A stretch of DNA of 64,000 nucleotides, from the NCBI RefSeq assembly GCF_014649115.1, contig NZ_BMSK01000016.1, positions 572 through 64,571 of the forward strand, given 5' to 3'. Below, piece by piece: positions 8,063 through 15,566 of the stretch. Source of the DNA: Streptomyces eurythermus. Lineage in GTDB: Bacteria; Actinomycetota; Actinomycetes; Streptomycetales; Streptomycetaceae. A program made the position numbers and the translations under genes. The notes beneath the pieces are model-generated. The model was not told where the DNA came from. It made no database searches and worked only from the letters and a program-made list of their open reading frames with translations. The stretch's first letter is position 1. Each line of letters starts with the position of its first letter.

Positions 8063-8172
8063 CCGCGCGCCGGTGGGTCCCGGCTGCCGATGAGGACGCC
8101 GAAGAAATCGATGCGGATGCCGACGAAAGAAACGCAACCGAACACCACCGAACACGACCTCCGTCAGAATCC

Positions 8173-8201
8173 TTGACCGGTCATCACCGCGTCCCTAACC
8201 T
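8173..8201 (+). promoter_or_regulatory. Probable promoter of the rhamnogalacturonan lyase gene
   Basis: TTGACC (8173-8178), a 17-base spacer and TAACCT (8196-8201) form a good housekeeping-type promoter. The expected start point falls at about 8208, right next to the palindrome at 8211-8224. Confidence 0.6.
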
Positions 8202-8210
8202 CACACCGCG

Positions 8211-8224
8211 TGGGAGCGTTCCCA
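8211..8224. promoter_or_regulatory. LacI-family type operator upstream of the lyase
   Basis: TGGGAGCGTTCCCA, a 14-base near-perfect palindrome (5-bp arms TGGGA/TCCCA). It closely resembles the CebR operator TGGGAGCGCTCCCA known from Streptomyces cellulose regulation and the general LacI/GalR pattern. Its position at the expected transcription start fits a repressor that blocks the PL11 gene until a sugar inducer appears. No LacI gene is in the window. Confidence 0.65.
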
Positions 8225-8277
8225 TACCCGCGTGAACGCCTTGCCGACCGCGCGCCCCCCACCCCCCGGAGGTCATC

Positions 8278-10167
8278 GTGACCGACGCACACCCGCCTGC
8301 CCGCACCCCCCGGTGGTCCCGGCGCACGAGACACCGGCTGACCGTCGGCCTGGCCGCCGCCGCGCTGGCCGCCACCGCGCTCGCCGGACTGCCGGGGACC
8401 GCGCACGCGGCGACCGCGCGGCAGGTGGAACGCCTCGACCGGGGCCTGACCAGCGTCCACACCGGCAGCGGCAACCTGGTGTCCTGGCGCTGGCTCGCCA
8501 CCGACCCGGACGACGTGGCGTTCAACGTCTACCGCGGTGGCACCAAGCTCAACTCCTCGCCCGTGACCGCCTCCACGAACTACTTCGACTCCGGCGCCCC
8601 CGACTCGGCCGACTACACCGTCCGCGCGGTGGTGGGCGGCGCCGAGCAGCCCGCCTCCGAGCACGCCCTCCAGTTCCGGCCCGGCTATCTCGACGTACCG
8701 ATCTCCCCGCCGGCCGGCGGCACCACCCCGGACGGAGTGGCGTACACCTACGAGGCCAACGACGCGAGCACCGGCGACCTCGACGGCGACGGCCGGCTCG
8801 ACCTGGTCCTGAAGTGGCAGCCGACCAACGCCAAGGACAACTCCCAGTCCGGCTACACCGGCAACACCTACGTCGACGGCATACGGCTCGACGGCACCCG
8901 CCTGTGGCGTATCGACCTGGGCCGCAACATCCGCTCCGGCGCCCACTACACCCAGTTCCAGGTGTACGACTACGACGGCGACGGCAAGGCCGAGGTGGCG
9001 ATGAAGACCGCCGACGGCACCCGGGACGGCACCGGCGCCGTCATCGGCGACGCCTCCGCCGACCACCGCAACTCCAGCGGCTACATCCTGTCCGGCCCGG
9101 AGTACCTGACCATGTTCAACGGGCAGACCGGCAAGGCGACGCAGACCGTCGACTACGTCCCCGCCCGCGGCACGGTCTCCTCCTGGGGCGACTCCTACGG
9201 CAACCGCGTCGACCGCTTCCTCGCCGGCACCGCCTACCTGGACGGCGCCCGCCCCTCCCTGATCATGGCGCGCGGCTACTACACCCGTACCGTCATCGCC
9301 GCCTGGGACTGGCGCGACGGTCGGTTCACCCGCCGCTGGACCTTCGACACCAACTCCTCCACCAACTCCGGGAAGGGGTACGACGGTCAGGGCAACCACG
9401 CCCTGTCCGTCGCCGACGTGGACGCCGACGGCAAGGACGAGATCGTCTACGGCGCGATGACCGTGGACGACAACGGCGCCGGCCTGTGGACCACCCGGAT
9501 GGGCCACGGCGACGCGGCCCACCTCGGCGACCTCGACCCCGCCCGGCCGGGCCTGGAGTACTTCAAGGTCGACGAGGAGTCGGGCAAGCCGGGCTCCTGG
9601 ATGGCCGACGCCCGCACCGGGCAGATCCTGTGGCAGACCGCCTCCGGCTCCGACAACGGCCGGGGTGTCGCCGGTGACATCTACGCCGGCAGCCCGGGCG
9701 CCGAGGCGTGGTCGGCCTCCGACACCACCCTGCGCTCGGCGACCGGCGCCGCCCTCGGCCGCGAACCCTCCAGCGTCAACTTCCTGTCCTGGTGGGACGG
9801 TGACACCGTCCGCGAACTCCTCGACGGCACCCACATCGACAAGTACGGCACCTCCGGCGACACCCGGCTGCTGACCGGCTCCGGGGTCTCCTCCGACAAC
9901 GGCACCAAGTCCACGCCCGCGCTGTCCGGGGACATCCTCGGCGACTGGCGCGAGGAGGTCGTCTGGCGCACCGCCGACAACCGCGCCCTGCGGATCTACT
10001 CGACGCCGTACCAGACCGGCACCAGGATCACCACCCTGCTCCACGACACCCAGTACCGCACGGCCCTGTCCTGGCAAAATACGGCCTATAACCAGCCCCC
10101 GCACCCCAGCTTCTTCCTTGGTGCCAACATGCCCACCGCACCACGCCCGACCGTCTACACGCCCTGA
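8278..10167 (+). CDS. Secreted rhamnogalacturonan lyase, polysaccharide lyase family 11
   Basis: 629 residues from GTG 8278 (GGAGG 5 bases upstream). A twin-arginine-like or Sec signal peptide (RRTRHRLTVGLAAAALAATALAG) ends near AHA at about residue 43. The mature protein has the PL11 pattern: an N-terminal Fn3-like region (VSWRWLATDP, FNVYRGG), then an eight-bladed propeller with many calcium-binding DxDxDG loops (DLDGDGRLD, DYDGDGKAE, DVDADGKDE), ending in GDWREEVVWR and NQPPHPSFFLG, all typical of the B. subtilis YesW/YesX type. It cleaves the rhamnogalacturonan I backbone of pectin by beta-elimination. No carbohydrate-binding module is attached. Confidence 0.9.
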   Translation: MTDAHPPARTPRWSRRTRHRLTVGLAAAALAATALAGLPGTAHAATARQVERLDRGLTSVHTGSGNLVSWRWLATDPDDVAFNVYRGGTKLNSSPVTASTNYFDSGAPDSADYTVRAVVGGAEQPASEHALQFRPGYLDVPISPPAGGTTPDGVAYTYEANDASTGDLDGDGRLDLVLKWQPTNAKDNSQSGYTGNTYVDGIRLDGTRLWRIDLGRNIRSGAHYTQFQVYDYDGDGKAEVAMKTADGTRDGTGAVIGDASADHRNSSGYILSGPEYLTMFNGQTGKATQTVDYVPARGTVSSWGDSYGNRVDRFLAGTAYLDGARPSLIMARGYYTRTVIAAWDWRDGRFTRRWTFDTNSSTNSGKGYDGQGNHALSVADVDADGKDEIVYGAMTVDDNGAGLWTTRMGHGDAAHLGDLDPARPGLEYFKVDEESGKPGSWMADARTGQILWQTASGSDNGRGVAGDIYAGSPGAEAWSASDTTLRSATGAALGREPSSVNFLSWWDGDTVRELLDGTHIDKYGTSGDTRLLTGSGVSSDNGTKSTPALSGDILGDWREEVVWRTADNRALRIYSTPYQTGTRITTLLHDTQYRTALSWQNTAYNQPPHPSFFLGANMPTAPRPTVYTP

Positions 10168-10202
10168 ACGGCGGGCAGGGGGCCGACCGGTTCACCGGGG
10201 CG

Positions 10203-11219
10203 TCAGGGTCTGAGGAGGGTCTTGATGGCGCGGCGCTCGTCCATGGCGCGGTAGCCCTCGGCGACCTGTTCCAGGGGCAGGGTGAGGTCGAAGACCTTGC
10301 CCGGGTTGATCCGGCCGGTCAGGACGCGGTCGATCAGGTCGGGCAGGTAGCGGCGCACGGGGGCCGGGCCGCCACGCAGGCCGACGTGGGAGAAGAACAG
10401 CTCCTGGCCGTCGACGGCCACCTCGTGCGGTAGGCCGACGAAGCCGACGTTGCCGCCGGGGCGGGCCGAGCGCAGGGCCTGCCGCATGGCCTCGGCGGTA
10501 CCGACGCACTCCAGCACCGAGTCGGCGCCGATCCCGCCGGTCATCTCCTTGACGCGGGCGACACCCTCCTCGCCCCGCTCGGTGACGATGTCGGTGGCGC
10601 CGAACTCCCGGGCGAGCCGCTGCCGGGGCTCGTGGCGGCTCATGGCGATGATCCGCTCCGCGCCCAGCTCCCCGGCGGCGATGACCCCGCACAGGCCGAC
10701 GGCGCCGTCACCGACCACCACGGCGGTGCACCCGGGCCGGACCTCGGCGGCCAGCGCGGCGTACCAGCCGGTGCCCATCACGTCGGACACGGCGAGCAGG
10801 CCAGGCCAGAACTCCTCGTCCGGCACCCCGTCGGTGGCGACCAGGGTGCCGTCGGCGTGCGGGATGCGTACGTACTCGGCCTGGCAGGTGCTCATGAACT
10901 CACGGTTCAGACAGTTGGACTGCCAGCCGTTGCGGCAGTTGGCGCAGGTGTTGTCCGACGTGGCGAACGAGCCGACGACGAACCGGCCCGGCCCGACCGA
11001 GGTGACCTCGCCGCCGACCTCCTCGACGAACCCGATGTACTCGTGGCCCATCGGGTGCGGCTCGCCCAGCGGCTCCAGCCCGCGGTAGGGCCACAGGTCG
11101 GAGCCGCAGACACAGGTGACGGCCGTGCGGATCACGGCGTCGGTCGGCTGGAGGATCCGCGGCGCGTCGAGGGTCTCGAAGCGTATGTCACCGGGGGCGT
11201 GGATCACTGTTCCGCGCAT
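10203..11219 (-). CDS. Zinc-dependent alcohol dehydrogenase (medium-chain family)
   Basis: 338 residues from ATG 11217-11219 (AAGGGG upstream). The catalytic zinc site is seen as VTCVCGSDLWPY and GHEYIGFVEEVG, the nucleotide-binding Rossmann motif as VVVGDGAVGLCGV. The structural-zinc lobe is degenerate: TCANCRNGWQSNC keeps only part of the usual four-Cys pattern. Similar enzymes are annotated as threonine-dehydrogenase-like oxidoreductases; the substrate cannot be told. A palindrome matching the one in front of the adjacent TetR regulator lies 146 bases upstream of the start, so this gene is probably a target of that regulator. Confidence 0.88.
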   Translation of the reverse strand: MRGTVIHAPGDIRFETLDAPRILQPTDAVIRTAVTCVCGSDLWPYRGLEPLGEPHPMGHEYIGFVEEVGGEVTSVGPGRFVVGSFATSDNTCANCRNGWQSNCLNREFMSTCQAEYVRIPHADGTLVATDGVPDEEFWPGLLAVSDVMGTGWYAALAAEVRPGCTAVVVGDGAVGLCGVIAAGELGAERIIAMSRHEPRQRLAREFGATDIVTERGEEGVARVKEMTGGIGADSVLECVGTAEAMRQALRSARPGGNVGFVGLPHEVAVDGQELFFSHVGLRGGPAPVRRYLPDLIDRVLTGRINPGKVFDLTLPLEQVAEGYRAMDERRAIKTLLRP

Positions 11220-11364
11220 GGGGGACCCCTTACGTGCTGGTGGGCCGCCGGGCGGGAGGGGAGCCGCCGGGCCCGTGTGCGGTGTGCGTTCCGGTATGTG
11301 CCACGTCTTCCAGGTAACCGGCTTTCCGGCCGGTCGGCGAGTCACCGGTGAGGGGCCGACGGAA

Positions 11365-11378
11365 ACGGACAGGTCTGT
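11365..11378. promoter_or_regulatory. Operator-like palindrome upstream of the alcohol dehydrogenase
   Basis: Read on the minus strand the site is ACAGACCTGTCCGT. It matches 12 of 14 bases of the perfect palindrome ACAGACTTGTCTGT at 12101-12114 in front of the TetR gene. Two such sites flanking one regulator gene strongly suggest they are its operators. Confidence 0.6.
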
Positions 11379-11432
11379 CTGATTCCGGCTGGACCGGGGA
11401 GGAGGAGAGGGCGGGGGCGGCGGGTGGGTCGG

Positions 11433-12074
11433 TCAGGCTTCCAGTGAACTTTCCGGCGTCGGTGCCGGTGCCGGGGGCGGGGTCGTGCGCAGGCGGCCGA
11501 TCAGGCCGGGGATCACCAGGCCGGGCAGCATGAAACGCCAGAAGACGCCGATGCGCTCCAGCAGGTCCTGCCGCTCGCTGTAGGCATGGGACATGATCTG
11601 GAGTCCGGTGAAACAGCCGACGACCGTCGCGGCGGCCTCCTGGACGTCGACGCCGGGCAGCAGCTCACCGCGCTCCGCGGCCTGGCCCAGCAGCTCGGTG
11701 ATGGCCGTCCTCGACTGCTCGTAGGCCGTCTCCGGCGGGCAGGAGAGCGAGGTCTGCTCCACCGTCAGACGTACGGCGGCGCGCAGGACCGGGTCGTGCT
11801 GGAGCCCCTGGGCGAACTGGAGGGTCAGGTCGATGACGCTCTGCACCCGGATCGGCTGCTCCGGCGACCCCAGGGCCTCGGCGTGCGCCTCGATCACGGC
11901 CAGGGCGATCGCTTCCTTGGAGGGGAAGTGGTGGTAGAGCGAGCCTCGGGTGAGCCTGGTCCGGGCCAGGATCTGGTTGGTGCTCGCCGCGTCGTAGCCG
12001 CGCTCGTCGAACACCTGGGCGGCAGCCTCCAGGATCGCGCGCCGGGATCGCTTGCCGCGTTCCTGTTGTGCCAT
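11433..12074 (-). CDS. TetR-family regulator of the gamma-butyrolactone receptor (ScbR/ArpA) type
   Basis: 213 residues from ATG 12072-12074 with AAGGA 8 bases upstream. The N-terminus is RSRRAILEAAAQVFDERGYDAASTNQILARTRLTRGSLYHHFPSKE, a typical TetR DNA-binding domain, here most like butyrolactone receptors (RRAILEAAAxVFxERGY, LYxHFxSKE). The ligand domain has the family's features: VQSVIDLTLQFAQGLQHDPVLRAAVRLT and FTGLQIMSHA. Such receptors release DNA on binding autoregulator-type ligands and often control antibiotic or development genes, although no butyrolactone synthase gene is in the window. A Pro-rich tail ends the protein. Flanked by two matching palindromes. Confidence 0.8.
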   Translation of the reverse strand: MAQQERGKRSRRAILEAAAQVFDERGYDAASTNQILARTRLTRGSLYHHFPSKEAIALAVIEAHAEALGSPEQPIRVQSVIDLTLQFAQGLQHDPVLRAAVRLTVEQTSLSCPPETAYEQSRTAITELLGQAAERGELLPGVDVQEAAATVVGCFTGLQIMSHAYSERQDLLERIGVFWRFMLPGLVIPGLIGRLRTTPPPAPAPTPESSLEA

Positions 12075-12431
12075 GGTGCCGCGTCCTTACCCCGGGTCCA
12101 ACAGACTTGTCTGTACGGTATCGGCAAAGGACGACTGCGCGATAGCCGTCGGGTCCGCCCCGGACGATGTGCGCTTCCGAGCCGTCCTGTCCGTCGTCCT
12201 CCCAGCCGTGCTCCGGACGGATCCCGGAGTCGGCCTCGCTCCTCAAGGGTCCACAAGGACCAGCGCGAGAGGGCCACTTGTACGGGGAAAACGCAACTTC
12301 GACAGGGGTCGCGCAGGCGGCTACCTTCGGCTGGTCTTCGGCGGTTATCACGGTCGCGCAGGGGGTTTCCCGCGCTGAGCCGTCCGCCGGATTCGGGTCC
12401 GCATCACGCACCCCCAGCCAGGGAGAGACGC
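12075..12431. other. 357-base intergenic region between the TetR and DUF3291 genes
   Basis: No gene-like frame is seen. It holds the palindrome at 12101-12114 and, on the plus strand, a possible promoter TTCGAC (12298-12303), 18-base spacer, TACCTT (12322-12327) for the DUF3291 gene. The segment from about 12285 to 12300 is unusually A-rich for this DNA. Confidence 0.5.
12101..12114. promoter_or_regulatory. Perfect palindrome, probable autoregulatory operator of the TetR gene
   Basis: ACAGAC-TT-GTCTGT, 27 bases upstream of the TetR start codon. The position fits autorepression, which is the rule for butyrolactone-receptor homologues. A second copy with two differences lies upstream of the alcohol dehydrogenase (11365-11378). 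Confidence 0.65.
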
Positions 12432-12959
12432 ATGCCCCACCTTGCTCTGTACACATTCGGCGTCCTGAAGTCACCGCTCGCCGATCCCGCGCCCGCCACG
12501 CAGGAGTTCTACGCCACCGGTGCGGCCGTCTATCCGGAGATCGGCCGGCGGCCCGGATACCTCGCGCACGCCGAAGCGGCGGACGGAGCCCGGGGCGAGT
12601 TCTTCGAGGCGGACTGGGGCGCGTGGGGTGAGTTCGCCGTACCGGCCTGGTACGACAAGGGCCGTACGGCCGAGACCACCGCCCTGGCCACGACCCTCTC
12701 CCTGTGGACCGGCCTGCGCCCCGCCTTCGACGCCGTCTACACCGGCCGGCACCGCGAGGCGCTGAACAGGCGCTACGACTGGTTCGAGAGGTCGGCGCAC
12801 CCCAACTACGTGTTCTGGTGGGTCTCCGACGGCGTGATACCCACCTGGCAGGACGGCGTCGCCCGCCTGGAACACCTCCACGAACACGGCTCAGCGGCAC
12901 ACGCCTTCACCTTCCGCCACTCGTTCACCTCGGACGGAACACCGGCCGTGACCTCGTAG
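12432..12959 (+). CDS. DUF3291-type protein
   Basis: 175 residues from ATG 12432 with AGGGAG upstream. The order HLALYTFGVLKSP, FYATGAAVYPEI, WYDKG then LSLWTGLRPAFDAVYTGRH and NYVFWWVSDGVIPTW, EHLHEHGSAAHAFTF is that of the DUF3291 family, an alpha+beta barrel-like domain of unknown chemistry related to antibiotic-biosynthesis monooxygenase folds. Many conserved Trp and His residues suggest a ligand- or heme-binding pocket, which is inference. Ends convergent with lpd, separated by a strong hairpin. Confidence 0.8.
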   Translation: MPHLALYTFGVLKSPLADPAPATQEFYATGAAVYPEIGRRPGYLAHAEAADGARGEFFEADWGAWGEFAVPAWYDKGRTAETTALATTLSLWTGLRPAFDAVYTGRHREALNRRYDWFERSAHPNYVFWWVSDGVIPTWQDGVARLEHLHEHGSAAHAFTFRHSFTSDGTPAVTS

Positions 12960-13007
12960 CCGTTCCGGCGGGAACCGGGCAGCGGACCCGCAGACGACCG
13001 GACGGAG

Positions 13008-13051
13008 GGCGGACGCCCGCCGGGTGGTGCGCGGTGTGGGGGGCGTCCGCC
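13008..13051. terminator. Bidirectional hairpin between convergent DUF3291 and lpd genes
   Basis: GGCGGACGCCC (13008-13018) pairs perfectly with GGGCGTCCGCC (13041-13051) across a 22-base loop. No long T run, as is usual in Streptomyces. Confidence 0.65.
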
Positions 13052-13064
13052 GGGTGGGGCAGGG

Positions 13065-14465
13065 CTACATGTTGATCATGTGGCCGGCCAGGCCGTGGAC
13101 GGCCTCCTTGACCGCCTCGCCGAGCGTCGGGTGCGCGTGCACGTTGCGGGCGATCTCGTGCACCGTCAGGTCCCACTGCTGGGCCAGGGTCAGCTCCGGG
13201 AGGAGTTCGGTGACCTCGGGGCCGATGAGGTGGGCGCCGAGCAGCTCACCGTGCGTGCCATCGCTGATGATCTTGACGAAGCCGACGGGGTGGCCCAGGC
13301 CGTGCGCCTTGCCGTTGGCGGTGAAGGGGAACTTGGCCACCTGGACGTCGAAGCCCCGCTCGCGGGCCTGCGCCTCCGTCCAGCCGAAGCTGGCCACCTG
13401 GGGCTGGCAGTAGGTCGCCCGCGGAATCATGGTGTAGTCCAGCTCCATGGTCTCCGCGTCCGCGATGGTCTCCGCGGCCACCACGCCCATGGACTCGGCG
13501 GCGTGCGCCAGCATCAGCTTGGCGGTGACGTCACCGATGGCGAAGATGTGCGGCACGCTGGTCCGGCACCGGCCGTCGACGTCGATGGCGCCGCGCTCGG
13601 TGAGGCGTACCCCGGTGTTCTCCAGGCCGTAGCCCCGTACGTTCGGCGCGAAGCCGATGGCCTGGAGCACCTTGTCGGTCTCCAGGGTCCGGCGCTCGCC
13701 GTTCTTGTCGACGGTCACCCGGACCCGCGGGCCCGAGTCGTCGATGCTCTCCACGGCCGTGCCGGTCAGCACCTCGATGCCGAGCTTGCGGTAGTGCTTC
13801 GCCAGCTCCTTGGAGATCTCCTCGTCCTCCAGCGGGACCATGCGGTCGAGGAACTCCACGATGGTGACGTCCACGCCGTAGCTGCGCAGCACATAGGCGA
13901 ATTCCACACCGATGGCACCGGCGCCCGCGATGACGATGCTGTCCGGCAGCGTCTCGCTGAGGATCTGGCTCTCGTAGGTGACCACACGGTCCGACAGGGA
14001 GGTGCCGGGCAGCAGCCGGGGCGTGGCGCCCGCGGCGATGATGCAGTGGCCGAACGTCACCGCCTCCGTGCGCCCGTCCGGGTGGGTCACCGTCAGACTG
14101 TGGTCGTCGGTGAAGACACCCCGCCCCTCGAACTGGGTGATGGCGTTCTTCTTCATCAGATAGTGGACGCCCTTGACCCGGCCGTCGGCGACCTTGCGGC
14201 TGCGCTCGTGGGCGACCCGGTAGTCCGCGGACACCTGGTCGCCCACGGAGATCCCGTACGCCTTGGCCTCGTTCGTGACGAACTGCACCATCTCGGCGTT
14301 GCGCAGCAGTGCCTTGGAGGGGATGCAGCCGACGTTGAGGCAGACACCTCCCCAGTAGCGTTCCTCCACCACGGCGGTGGACAGGCCGAGTTGCGCGCTG
14401 CGAACCGCCGCGGTGTAGCCGCCCGGGCCCGCTCCTAGAACAACGACATCGAAATGTTGGCTCAC
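13065..14465 (-). CDS. lpd: Dihydrolipoyl dehydrogenase
   Basis: 466 residues from GTG 14463-14465 (GAGGA further upstream). The protein starts with the FAD Rossmann motif FDVVVLGAGPGGYTAAVRSAQ, followed by the redox-active disulphide WGGVCLNVGCIPSKAL. The NAD-binding motif is VIAGAGAIGVEFAYVL, the second FAD contact AIGDVTAKLMLAHAA, and the C-terminal dimer interface carries the His-Glu pair region HAHPTLGEAVKEA. It closely resembles Mycobacterium LpdC throughout. It reoxidises dihydrolipoamide of 2-oxo acid dehydrogenase complexes or the glycine cleavage system; no E1/E2 genes are nearby, as expected for a shared E3. Transcribed in the same direction as the meaB-mutB-mutA genes but separated from them by a terminator. 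Confidence 0.93.
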   Translation of the reverse strand: MSQHFDVVVLGAGPGGYTAAVRSAQLGLSTAVVEERYWGGVCLNVGCIPSKALLRNAEMVQFVTNEAKAYGISVGDQVSADYRVAHERSRKVADGRVKGVHYLMKKNAITQFEGRGVFTDDHSLTVTHPDGRTEAVTFGHCIIAAGATPRLLPGTSLSDRVVTYESQILSETLPDSIVIAGAGAIGVEFAYVLRSYGVDVTIVEFLDRMVPLEDEEISKELAKHYRKLGIEVLTGTAVESIDDSGPRVRVTVDKNGERRTLETDKVLQAIGFAPNVRGYGLENTGVRLTERGAIDVDGRCRTSVPHIFAIGDVTAKLMLAHAAESMGVVAAETIADAETMELDYTMIPRATYCQPQVASFGWTEAQARERGFDVQVAKFPFTANGKAHGLGHPVGFVKIISDGTHGELLGAHLIGPEVTELLPELTLAQQWDLTVHEIARNVHAHPTLGEAVKEAVHGLAGHMINM

Positions 14466-14522
14466 AAGAAGTCGATCCTCGTCCGGCCGCGGCTTCCCGC
14501 GCAACCCCTTCAGGTGCCGGGT

Positions 14523-14548
14523 GGTCCCGGAGGCGTGCCCCCGGGACC
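14523..14548 (-). terminator. Terminator of the mutA-mutB-meaB operon
   Basis: GGTCCCGG (14523-14530) pairs with CCGGGACC (14541-14548), directly after the meaB stop at 14557. Confidence 0.6.
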
Positions 14549-14556
14549 GCTCCCGG

Positions 14557-15561
14557 TCAGTTCCCGGCCGCGGGATCCGTACGGCCCTCGAAGGCGGCCA
14601 GGATCCGCTCCGCCGCCAGCGTCGCCGTCAACTCGCCCTCCCGCACCCGCCGTTCCAGGTCCGGGGCGGCCGCGCGGACCGCCGGATCGGCGTTCAGCCG
14701 GCCCAGCAGCTCGTCCCGGACCATCGCCCACACCCAGCCGACCTGCTGGTCCCGGCGCCTGGCCGCCAGCCGCCCGGTGCTCTCCAGCAGCCGGCGGTGC
14801 TGCTCCAGCCGCTCCCACACCGTGTCCAGACCGGCCGACTCCCGCGCGCTGCAATGCAGCACCGGTGGCGTCCAGAAGGCGTCCTTGCCGTGCATCAGCC
14901 GCAGCGCGCCCGCCAGTTCGCGGGCCGCGGCCCGGGCGTCGCGCTCGTGCGGGCCGTCCGCCTTGTTCACGGCGATCACGTCGGCCAGCTCCAGGACGCC
15001 CTTCTTGATGCCCTGCAACTGATCACCGGTGCGGGCCAGGGTGAGCAGCAGGAAGGAGTCGACCATGTCGGCGACCGCCGTCTCCGACTGGCCCACCCCG
15101 ACGGTCTCCACCAGGATCACGTCGTAGCCGGCCGCCTCCATCACCACCATCGACTCCCGGGTGGCCTTGGCGACCCCGCCCAGCGTGCCCGCGCTGGGGG
15201 AGGGCCGGACGAAGGCCGCCGGGTCGACGGCCAGGCGCTCCATCCGGGTCTTGTCGCCCAGGATGGAGCCGCCGGTGCGGGTCGAGGACGGGTCGACGGC
15301 GAGCACCGCGACCCGGTGGCCCAGCGAGGTCAGCATCGTGCCGAACGCGTCGATGAACGTCGACTTGCCGACACCGGGCACCCCGCTCACACCGATCCGC
15401 CGCGCCCGGCCGCTGTACGGCAGCAGCTCGGTGAGCAGCCGCTGCGCCAGCTCCCGGTGCTGTGGCCGGGTGGACTCCACGAGCGTGATGGCGCGGGCCA
15501 CCAGGGCCCGCTTGCCGTCGAGCACACCCTTCACATAGGTGTCGAGATCGATCGCTGCCAT
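14557..15561 (-). CDS. meaB: Methylmalonyl-CoA mutase-associated GTPase MeaB
   Basis: 334 residues from ATG 15559-15561, 5 bases after the mutB stop. Walker A is GVPGVGKSTFID, followed by AVDPSSTRTGGSILGDKTRM, VETVGVGQSE and NKADG, all diagnostic of the MeaB/ArgK SIMIBI-class GTPases. MeaB is the chaperone that gates adenosylcobalamin loading of methylmalonyl-CoA mutase and protects it during turnover. Third gene of the operon. Confidence 0.94.
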   Translation of the reverse strand: MAAIDLDTYVKGVLDGKRALVARAITLVESTRPQHRELAQRLLTELLPYSGRARRIGVSGVPGVGKSTFIDAFGTMLTSLGHRVAVLAVDPSSTRTGGSILGDKTRMERLAVDPAAFVRPSPSAGTLGGVAKATRESMVVMEAAGYDVILVETVGVGQSETAVADMVDSFLLLTLARTGDQLQGIKKGVLELADVIAVNKADGPHERDARAAARELAGALRLMHGKDAFWTPPVLHCSARESAGLDTVWERLEQHRRLLESTGRLAARRRDQQVGWVWAMVRDELLGRLNADPAVRAAAPDLERRVREGELTATLAAERILAAFEGRTDPAAGN

Positions 15562-15566
15562 CGCCG

